A stretch of 64,000 nt of DNA, taken from the NCBI GenBank assembly GCA_030068075.1, contig CM057825.1, positions 77,887,123 to 77,951,122 of the forward strand, read 5' to 3'. The position numbers and the translations under genes were made by a program. This document shows positions 55,640 to 64,000 of this stretch, in pieces. Under the pieces are notes generated by a model. That model was not told where the DNA came from and did no database searches. It saw only the letters and a list, made by a program, of their open reading frames with translations. Numbering within the stretch: the stretch's first letter is position 1; each line of letters starts with the position of its first letter. This stretch comes from Paguma larvata. Taxonomy: Eukaryota; Chordata; Mammalia; Carnivora; Viverridae.

Positions 55640-56400
55640 GTAATCAAACACTGGATTCCGCAGATTTTTATGAATTATTTCATATATATGTGCACAAAAA
55701 ATGCATAGAGAAAAATGTGATAAACTCCAGTGTACCTAACCAGCCCTCTGTGCACCCCTCTTCTGTTATATTTTCTTCCTTACCCGGAGGCAAGGTAATC
55801 ACTATCCTATATTTAGTTTTTATGACTTTTGAGGATGACTCTCTATTAGATAGATTCACTAATCAAATATATTTCTTCTCATTCATTAAAAGTCATATAA
55901 ATGGCATCATACTTAGTGTTCTGCACCTTGCTTTTTTATCAACTTTTGAGTTTCAATCATCTTAATGCACGAAGTTCTAAGTCATTCATTTTGGCTGTTG
56001 TGTTATTATTGTAAGACTATACTATATATAATATAGTATATATAATAAATATATACGATATTTTTTCTTTTCTTTTTTTTTTTTTTTTTTTTTTTGCTAA
56101 GTACAAGTATTTCTGCATTGAATATTTGTGTCCTTTTTCTATGCACTCCTTAAATCTAGGAGGGTGTTTGCTGCTGGGTCATAAGATATGTATCTATTCT
56201 GCATCACTCGATTTTGCCAGATCTTTTTGATGAAGTATATCAGTTTACACTGCTTCTACTATTAAGACAGTTGTTTTTGCTATAAAAAAAGTTATTTAAC
56301 AAAACTGATGGGTTTAAGTGCTATTTCAGTGTGGATTTAATTTGCATTACTGTGAAATTAGCATTTTTATTTTGTATGTTTTGGGTTTTATTTTATTTTT
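55640..56400 (-). repeat. Old L1M fragment
   Basis: Reverse L1 3' UTR/ORF2-end style text: 'gtcatataaatggcatcata', 'gggtgtttgctgctgggtca', 'cagtttacactgcttctac' and 'tttaatttgcattactgtga'. Broken by an AT-rich palindromic tract (56,019-56,060) and a poly-T run (56,063-56,094). Confidence 0.65.
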
Positions 56401-56474
56401 TTGAATCATTGTTTCAAAACCTTTGTCCAATTATTTTTTTCTACTGGATTGTTAATTTGTAAAAGTGATTGACC

Positions 56475-56688
56475 AGGGCACCTGGGTGGCTCAGTTGGTG
56501 AAGTGTCCGACTTTGGCTCAGGTCATGATCTCGCAGTCCATGGGTTTGAGCTCCGCTCTGGGCTCTGTGCTGACAGCTCAGTGCCTGGAGCCTGCTTCGG
56601 ATCTTCTGTCTACCTCTATTTCTCTGCCCTCCCCTGCTCATGCTCTATCTCTCTCTCTGCCAAAAATAAACATTAAAAAAAGAGAGAG
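56475..56688 (+). repeat. Carnivore tRNA-Lys SINE
   Basis: AGGGCACCTGGGTGGCTCAG head, 'ccaaaaataaacattaaaaa' tail followed by GAGAGAGAGA. Flanking duplication weak. Confidence 0.94.
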
Positions 56689-56699
56689 AGATCAACTGA

Positions 56700-58785
56700 C
56701 TTTTCAATAGTGATATATTTTATGTCAGTAAGCTGGCTGTGTGCACTGACATAGTCTCGGGTTCCTAGGTCACACCTTTTGAGAATGATTTCAAAAAGCA
56801 AACTTTAGAAATACATCTTTGATGCCGTGACCACATACTCAAGCTAATAGGTCTGGCTGCCAATTTTGTTTCTTTAAAATCATCACTAAATTTCTCTTCA
56901 TATGTGCTAATACCACCCCAATTTTTAAAACTGGTCTCAGTGCCATTAAAAGTTGTTTTACCGTTTTGCCACGGGAAATTTCTGAAGGAAAATTATAGTT
57001 TAGACTGATTTATGTAACTATGTTAAATGTAACAAAAAGTTATTTGGTTTTATCTTTGATGGTCTACAAATCTTGTTCATAGTATGCTTGTGTAAATTAA
57101 TGCCTCACTGGTTACAGATGGAGAGAGATCTCTTTACGTATTTGACATCAGCTTTCTGCATCAGCCATTAATTTTAAAGAGCATCTCTCTGTCATAAATC
57201 ATTTATTTTTGTCATAGATGAAAATGTCTTTTTTTTTTTCCTTTTTTCCCCTTGTTTTTACATTGTGGAAGGCAGTGCCTGCCATGACAGAGAACGTCAT
57301 GTTTCTCGATTGTATTCTGCACTTCAACAAAGCCATTCAGCTTCAAGAAGTGATAAATCACCTCACATTCTTCCCTTGATATAATTTTGAATGGCACAGA
57401 CACAGTTCCCTTTCATCGCTGCTGTGTTTGGAGAGAGATAGCCCAGAGGTAGTTTGGATAAGTACACAAGTACTGCATTTAAGATATTTTCTTTGTTTAT
57501 AGATACACTTTGAGACAGAGTATATCTTTCAAGATCTTCTTGATAGTAGAAATTCAGTAAACATCAAATGCAACATTTCCTTGATTTTTACAAATAGCAA
57601 GGACAACTGGAAGTCAAATCCAAAGTAAACATGATCAAACACAAACACAGGACAAATTGAAAAGATTTTGAAGCAAATGTGAAGGTGCGAGTCTATTTTA
57701 GAGACAAATCTAAAATCTAAAATGCACAGAAATCAAGAGTAGTTACAAAGAAAAGGAGCTGTCTAAAGTCATTTTCTGGAGCAAGACAAAAGATGCATAA
57801 ATATAACTAACACAGTGAAGGGTATCCTCAAGCTGCCTGAGGGTCAATGAATAAGAATCGTAATCATATCGCTGCAGCGAAAACAGAAAAAGTCCTTCTG
57901 GATCTAGTAGAACCTAGTCTAAAATCACCACAGCAAACAATGAAGATGAAATGTGAATGACAGAAAGCTGCAAATCACCATCAGTCTGAGTGCTTTTGGA
58001 AACAAAGGAAGAATTCCTCAGTGAATTTCCAAAATGAGTCAAGCTATCCGGTCAGAGAGAGACCAGTAGGTGACTGTGCTTTACCTAGGTTATGGCAGAG
58101 GTATAATTTTTGGTTAGGAATTTGCCATGATACATTGAAGTGGCATAACAAAGGAGAAATGTTCAGAGAGTACCAGATGATCAATGTGGGATACATCTGT
58201 TAGCATTAGCAGGAGCTCTTAACCATTGAAACGGAATTTAGAGCAAGTCATCGAGATATTATTCCTGAATCTAAACAGAAGTATATATATTTAAAACATC
58301 AGTGGAGGGTCAAGGGAGCTGACCCAGGAGACCCTAGGAGCTCCTACCATCTGCAACTAATTTTGTGAAACATTAAGCAGCTTTTTTCCCAATCTCCTCT
58401 TATAAGTTAAAAGCCTTTGCATTTTACATTTTATAGTCTTAGTAAAAGTGCGCTTATATGGTCCCTATACATTGTCTAATTCCTCTTTGTTTGTATTTTA
58501 GGAGAAAGGAGTAGAAACAATTTCTGTATGACCTCTTAATCATCCTTGAACTTGGACATACATTTCTTTATATGGCTCTGTGAATAAATGTGTCTTCTGT
58601 ATTTCCTTTCTGGCATCATCTGGTGGCACCTATTGTAGTAGGGACAATGCGAATTTAACATAGTACCTTGGGGAGAGTGAGGGAAGATGGTGCCTAAGGA
58701 AATCCCTTTCACTTTAACGTTTATGTGAATTTCACTTTCTTTTTCTGCAAAAAAACAAAAAAAACAAAAAAACAAAGTTTGTTTT
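56700..58785. other. Long unique tract, candidate conserved noncoding DNA
   Basis: About 2.1 kb without recognised repeats. 57,060-57,420 has balanced composition and short GC islets. Short frames (57212-57403, 58021-58203, 58536-58793) lack domains. An A/C-rich AAAAACAAAA run lies at 58,748-58,777. Confidence 0.4.
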
Positions 58786-58810
58786 AACATCACAAGATAT
58801 TTTAAATTTT

Positions 58811-59014
58811 GTTAATGTTTATTTATTCTTGAGAGAGAAAGAGCATGAGCAGGGGAGAGGCAGAGAGAGAGGGAGACACAGAATTCGAAGCAGGCTTCAG
58901 GCTCTGAGCTGTCAGCACAGAGCCTGTCACGAGGCTCAAATCCAGGAACCAGGAGATCATGACCTGAACTGAAGTCAGCTGCTCAACTGGCTGAGCCACC
59001 CAGTTGTGTGCCCC
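58811..59014 (-). repeat. Carnivore tRNA-Lys SINE with long TSD
   Basis: Reverse copy ending CTGGCTGAGCCACCCAGTTG plus an extra TGTG. A 25-bp duplication at 58786-58810 and 59015-59039 matches at 22 positions (it starts AACATCACA and ends TTTTAAATTTT). Confidence 0.96.
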
Positions 59015-59039
59015 AACATCACAGCATGTTTTAAATTTT

Positions 59040-59490
59040 AAAATAAGTAAAATTTATGCTTTAGTGAGATGCAAGTGTTTTTATCCCATGTTTTCTTGTA
59101 AGCCCAAGCGTGTGTGGCCGTAACCAGAGGGCTGCTGTACCAGTTTGAGAAGCAGAGGAGTGAAAGACCTGGTTGTGCTGCATAAGATCATTCACTTCAT
59201 AAATCCTTAATAAGGAGACTCACCCTGTGCCTGCCACTAGGTGAGGTTGGGGATACCCTAGTGAACAAGATACAGATTCGAGTTTCGTAGTCAGTAGTTA
59301 GTACCTGCAAGCATTTCTTTCCTGAGTATAAACACTAAGGCAAATAGATCAGCGAATGTACTAACTACTGGAAGGGATGACAACTGGTTTGGGAGGTAGA
59401 GGAGATCCGCAAGTAGGAACTTAGTGACATATTCATTGAAAAGTCGCATGTGACTATTCGTTACAAATAGGGTTGATAAGGCGGCACGCT
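59040..59490. other. Unique DNA, no feature seen
   Basis: Nothing recognised beyond a weak MIR/L2-like phrase near 59,200-59,280. Confidence 0.4.
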
Positions 59491-59530
59491 TCTTTTTAGG
59501 GCTTTAAGTTTCTTTTTAGGGCTTTAAGTT
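59491..59530 (+). repeat. 20-bp perfect tandem duplication
   Basis: TCTTTTTAGGGCTTTAAGTT occurs twice back to back (59491-59510, 59511-59530), followed by a partial third TCTT. Confidence 0.97.
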
Positions 59531-59572
59531 TCTTCACGCACTAGCTTCTCCTGTTGGACAATGTGATGGACC

Positions 59573-59860
59573 AAATTCAGTTCCCCCCAAATTTATGTTG
59601 AAGTCCTAACCCTCAATTTGCTTGTATTAGGAGGAGACAGGGCCTGTGGGGAGGTAATTAAGGTTAGATGAAGTCATAAATATGAGATGTTAATCCCATA
59701 GGGTTGGTGTCCTTCAGAGAAGAGGAAGGAATACCAGAGGCCTTTTTCTCTCCACATAAGCACAGAGGAAAGGCCATATGAGGAATGAGCAGTGATAAGT
59801 GAGAAGGTGTCCAAGGATGCAAGGGTAGAGAAGAAAAGAGATACAAAGACTGAGTTCTGA
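59573..59860 (+). repeat. MaLR LTR 5' portion (MLT1-like)
   Basis: 'tgtgatggaccaaattcagttccccccaaattt', 'atgttgaagtcctaaccc', 'ttgtattaggaggagacagggcc' and 'gaggtaattaaggttagatg' are the opening landmarks of an MLT1-family LTR in forward orientation. The 3' part decays after about 59,800. Minus-strand frames of 92-93 codons (59664-59952) lie across it and are spurious. Confidence 0.75.
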
Positions 59861-60875
59861 GATTCCAGGAACAAGAGACTGGGGAGTTGAGAAGGTGTGA
59901 GCAAAGAAAGCTGAGCATGCAGTCTAGGGACCAAAAAAGGGACATATATCAAACAGAAGGGGTGAGGCTGTGAAAAGGAATTGGAATCATTGGATTGGAA
60001 GTCTCTAGAGTTGAAGGATTACTGGAGTCGGGACATAATAACAGACAGAAGGAAATTAGACGAATGCATTAAGAAATTGGGGGGCTTGAAATTGAGTTGA
60101 TACAGAGGTTGCAGTTAGTTCTTGGTTATGACCGACCATAGGTATGAGCATGGGAGTGAGTAGCTAAAGTTGGATGGAGGACAAAGTATACCTTCTTGGA
60201 CATTACAGACAAGGGGTAAAATTGTCTGAAATTTCAGAATATTGGAATGCAGGTACTAAAGGTACCAAAGTGTGTATAATTTTTAAGAGTCTGATAGTGA
60301 GCCAGCAGGTAAAAGCATCAGAAGTGAGGGGGATAATCTGTGAGGTGGTGGGTGGTATAGTTTGATGACATTGGGTACAAAGCTGGGACTTTAAAGGAAG
60401 ATGGGAAGAAGAATGGTCTGGAAGCAGAGTGACGAGCAAAGATAATATTCAGCCCACTTCCTGGGTCCATGGGATAAGCAGGTGGGAGAGAAAACAACTG
60501 TCGCTTTAGGGGATCAAAGAAAGTCCAAGTCCTCCACGGGAGCCAGTTCCCCATTAGAGCAAGGCGGTGAAGAGGACCTTCAGAAGAATTTGAGGATATG
60601 AGGGTTCTCTTGATCACTAAAGTGAAGGTTCTGCAGAGACCACTGGGAAGGTTTAAAGAGTTGGAAAGTTGAGGAGGGGAATATAAAGAGCCTGGCATGG
60701 GTTTGATTCTGGGCGTCGAGGGGTGTGTTCAAAGTCCAGGGTTTCCTCAGATGGCTAACATTACAGCAGTGGGAGACATAAAAGGTTATCAGATTATCTC
60801 AAAGCAGATAGTGGAGTCTGGTAGTCTGGGGGAGAAAAGTAGGTGCGAGGAGGCAGAGTCTTGCCCAAAGCCCCC
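59861..60875. other. Purine-rich DNA, possibly ancient repeat
   Basis: GA-rich and reminiscent of the unassigned ancient repeat at 16,040 and 24,601. The 126-codon minus frame (60318-60698) is pyrimidine-strand low-complexity reading with no domain. Confidence 0.3.
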
Positions 60876-60879
60876 TGAC

Positions 60880-63022
60880 TTTCTTATAAGGACACTTGTG
60901 ATGGCATTTAGGGTCCACCTAGATAATCTAGGGTAAGCTTCTCCTCTCAAGACCCTTAACTTCATCACACTTCCCCCCCACCATAAAATACAGTATTCAC
61001 TGTTTTGACATGTAAATTTACATTCATAGGTTGAAGGATCAGGAAGTGAATATATCTTCAGGGGATCATTTTTAAGCTTACTACAGTTCTGGCCCCCCAA
61101 AATTCACATTCATCCTACATGCAAAATATGATCACTCCATTCTAAAATCTTCAAAAGTTTTAACCCATCTTGCCATCCACTCAAGTCTAAAATCTCATCT
61201 AAATAGCTGGGCAAAAGTCCCAAGTCTTAACCATCTAAATTATTTAAACCAAATTTAAGTGAGAATCTCGATATTATTCATTCTGGGGCAGAATTAATCT
61301 CCATCCATATATTTATGAGACTAGAAAACAATCTATTTCCAAACTACAGTGGTGGCATAGGTATAAGGTAAAAGTTATAGACATGTTCATTCTAAAAGGA
61401 AAAAATGGAAGGAATGAATAAAGGCATTACCAGTTCTAAGTAAGCTCACACCACAGTCCTGCAGGGCAAATTTTTACCAGGTTTCAAGGCCCGGGAATAA
61501 TCCTATGTCAGACAACCTTGTAGCCTTCTGCACCCATGACTCCATCCTTGGACTGGTTCTTCTTCTTTCTTGAAGGGTAGCCCATGTTTGCAGCTGACTA
61601 GTTTTATCGGCCTGTTTCCTGCATGTGGAATTTTGTGAGTCCAACAGCCTTCTTTCACGTTGTCATAATTCTGTCTCATTCAGGCCAAGCTGACAGCATT
61701 TCTCCTGATATAATCGTCTCAAAAGCTTTGTGGGTCTTCGTTGTATGTTACAGGTATTCATACCATTAAACGAGAGGGCCTTCCACAGATCCAGATCCTT
61801 CTTGGCTGATTCCATCTTGATTCCCAGCTTCCCTAAGATGACTGAGTGGATCTATGAGTCACACTCCTCATCTCTTCAGCTGAACATTGTCCAGCTACAC
61901 GTTTAGCCTTCTCTCCAGAGCATACTTTTCTGACAATGAATCTCCCAATTTTTGGCATCATTTATATTCAGGATAGGCAGAGAATTTCTCAAATCATCAA
62001 GTGCTGGTTCCTTTCTGCTTAACAGTTTTTTTCCTTAATTTATCTACTTCCTCTCTCATTTAACTGTAAGCAGCAAGAAGAAACCAGGCCATATCTTCAA
62101 CATTTTGCTTTGGTGTCCATGTTTATGACTTATAAATTCTGCTTTCCATGTAACTCTAGGATGCTGTTCAGCCAAGTTTTCAAAAACCTATGTAATAGGG
62201 ATCATTTTTACCCATATTTCCAATAACATACTCCTCATTTCCTTCTGAATCCTTGCCAGCAGTCCCTTTAATGTTCATATTCCTACCAACATTACGTTCA
62301 TGATGATATGTAGAAACTTTCTCTATGGTCCCTCTTACTTTCTTCTGAGTGCTTACCAGCCGTGTCTTTAATGTCCATATTTCTACCAACAGCCTGTTCC
62401 AGTCAACTTAGAATTTTTCCACCATGCACTCATAATCTTCCAGCCTTTACCAATTATCCAATTCCAAAGACACTTTCAAATTTCTAGGTATTGTTGTAGT
62501 AGCACTCCACTTGTGTTACCAAAATCTGTATTAGTTTCCTGGAGTTGCTGCAACAAATTACCACAAACTGGGTGGCTTTAAACAACAGGAATTGATTCTC
62601 TCACAGTTTTGGAGGCTAGAAATCCAAAATCAAGGAACAGCAGGAGCACATTCCCTATAGAGGCTCTAGGGGAGAATCCATTATTTGTTTCTCCCAGCTT
62701 CTGATGGCTGTCGGCATACTTTGATTACAGCCACACCACTCTAATCTCTGCTTCTGGGCTCCTATTCCCCTCTTCTTCTTTTTGTGTGTCTGTGTCTGAG
62801 TTTTGTCTGCCTTTCTTATAAGGACACTGCGATGGCATTTAGAGCCCTCCTAGATACAATCCAAGGTAAGTTCCACCTTTCAATATTCTTGACTTAATCA
62901 CATCTTTTGCCAAACATTTAAAGTAAGCGTGTTTTTTTTTTTTTTCATATAAAGTAATATTCATAGGTTAGGACTTAGGAAATAGTCAGATCTTGGAACA
63001 GCATATTTTCAGCCTACTATAC
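60880..63022 (-). mobile_element. Probable MaLR-type LTR-internal-LTR element, no genes
   Basis: Minus strand. The left piece (60,885-61,082) and the end of the right LTR (62,811-63,020) share a collinear order: 'cttataaggacact', 'gatggcatttag', 'gacccttaactt'/'attcttgacttaa', 'attcataggtt', 'tcttggaac'/'tcttcagggg', ending 'cttactaca'/'cctactat'. The full right LTR opens TGTATTAGTTTCCTGGAGTT at about 62,528. Between them, 'ggccccccaaaattcacatt', 'ggcaaatttttaccaggttt', 'agcagcaagaagaaaccagg', 'tttaatgtccatatttctac' and 'cttgtgttaccaaaat' match an internal region I recall flanked by such LTRs. No gag, pol or env frame survives. Confidence 0.6.
62528..63022 (-). repeat. Near-complete MaLR-like LTR
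   Basis: Opens TGTATTAGTTTCCTGGAGTT with 'caaattaccacaaactggg', 'ttctctcacagttttggagg' and 'ctctaggggagaatcc', to 'gcatattttcagcctactat'. On the minus strand it would carry a TTTAAGCCACC-like end. A poly-T run at 62,932-62,945 interrupts it. Confidence 0.7.
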
Positions 63023-64000
63023 ACCTTACAGTATAATCACCCTTCAGAGAAAAGGCGTTTCTTGTAAGACTGTGCCACCAGAGGTAGATTCAATCCACCT
63101 GATCATTGTCTCTTGTTTAAAAAAGAGGTTTTGATTTTGAACCTAAAAGATATTCTACATAGATTTCAATAGAACAGAAGAAAAGGAAAGCGTGGTTATT
63201 ATTTCATAACGAGGTCATGCTTATTTATACAGGGGACATATAAGGATCTGAACGACGAGGGCTAGTGTACGGAAGAGGCAGAATTAAGCAGACTGTTGCT
63301 ATGGTGATACAATTAGTATTTCCTTTGACTTCCCTAAGAAACCCTGCAGCCCACTTTTCTACATACAGATATTTAGCACAGTTTGAATCCTCTTCAGTTT
63401 CCTTTGTTCAAACAAAACTTATTCCCCTTCTCAGCAGAGAAGCATGTATTGAAGTTATCCTACTTAGCGAAGGTCTGCTCAGTTCCTTCCTCTCTCAACA
63501 CATAGACACATATGCATACCTCTACATTGCCTGGTAATTGTCTGCTTGCCTTTAGCTTTCCATTCTTGTAATCCAGTAATTTCAAATAATGGGTACACAT
63601 TATAATCCCATGCTGAGTTCTTTAAGAATGTAAATGTCCAGGCTAGCCATGAAACAGCTACATCAGATGCTCTGGAAATGAGGTCTAGGCACAAGTGTGT
63701 TAACAAGCTTCTTGGGAGATTGTGCTGTCCATCGAAATATGAGAATTTTTTGTCCTGACAACCCTGAGTCACTGTCTGAAGTCATTACTTAATACTCTTT
63801 CTCTCCTATTTCTTTTGAACCTGGTTTTTCAACCCCTAAAATTGTAGTTCTCAAACCAGAAGCCCGCTCCTGCATTACTCTGAAGCCACCTTCTTGCTCA
63901 TACCTAATAGCTGCTGGCAGATTGCCCTGGTGGCAGAACCTGATTTGCTGGTGGAGTGTCCCTATATTGCCTGGTCTGTGTCCTGCAGGCTGCTGAATGC
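63023..64000. other. Unassigned DNA to window end
   Basis: No confident repeat or gene. Frames of 90 and 97 codons (63265-63537 plus, 63479-63772 minus) have no recognised domain. 'gtagttctcaaaccagaagc' at 63,845 faintly recalls the start of a MER5-type element. Confidence 0.35.

Overview
The window looks like ordinary nuclear DNA from a carnivoran mammal, most probably a cat-family (felid) genome. The main evidence is about twenty-five copies and fragments of the carnivore tRNA-Lys-derived SINE. Its head reads as GCCTGGGTGGCTCAGT and its tail ends in AAATAAATAAACATTAAAA, the tail form I associate with felid SINEC_Fc rather than the dog form. Carnivore L1 3' ends, mammal-wide MIR, L2 and L1M relics, hAT-Charlie DNA transposons and MaLR/ERVL LTRs fill much of the rest. 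The DNA is AT-rich and there is no prokaryotic gene organisation.

I find no protein-coding gene, exon series, tRNA, rRNA or snRNA gene that I can support. Every open reading frame is short (160 codons or fewer). The frames I traced fall in SINEs, L1 ORF2 remnants, LTRs or microsatellites, or in unique DNA without coding features. The window is best read as intergenic or deep-intronic. One GC-richer stretch near 18,265-18,549 (minus strand) has a less random-looking 94-codon frame behind a polypyrimidine/AG signal and is flagged as an unproven exon or pseudogene candidate.

Layout. 1-9,360: mostly unique AT-rich DNA with two SINEs, MIR relics, a MaLR-like LTR and a TAATTA-rich segment. 9,360-16,040: SINEs, L1 relics, a GATA microsatellite and a CA microsatellite. 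16,040-19,900: purine-rich ancient repeat-like DNA, a MER5A-like element and the candidate frame. 19,900-26,650: SINEs, two MIRs, an MLT1-like LTR, an ERVL/MLT2-like LTR and a probable carnivore LTR. 26,650-34,720: long unique tracts (candidate conserved noncoding DNA), a complete hAT element and SINEs placed in or beside MIRs. 34,720-39,500: SINEs, one with a hexanucleotide expansion, and a 1.1-kb truncated L1. 40,440-46,000: an LTR end, L1M relics, and an old L1 carrying a younger L1 and, nearby, a SINE. 46,700-52,600: paired MIRs, SINEs, a GT microsatellite and two solo-LTR candidates. 52,900-59,040: MIR, hAT-like and L1M relics plus two SINEs. 59,570-63,020: MaLR-type LTR material, including a probable LTR-internal-LTR element on the minus strand.

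There are no genes here to work together. The biology shown is retrotransposition: target-primed L1 and SINE insertions with readable target-site duplications (TSDs), nesting that gives relative ages, and microsatellites, one of them grown from a SINE tail. I see no sign of a novel system. Repeat-family names are recalled by resemblance, without an alignment search, so class calls are firmer than subfamily calls.
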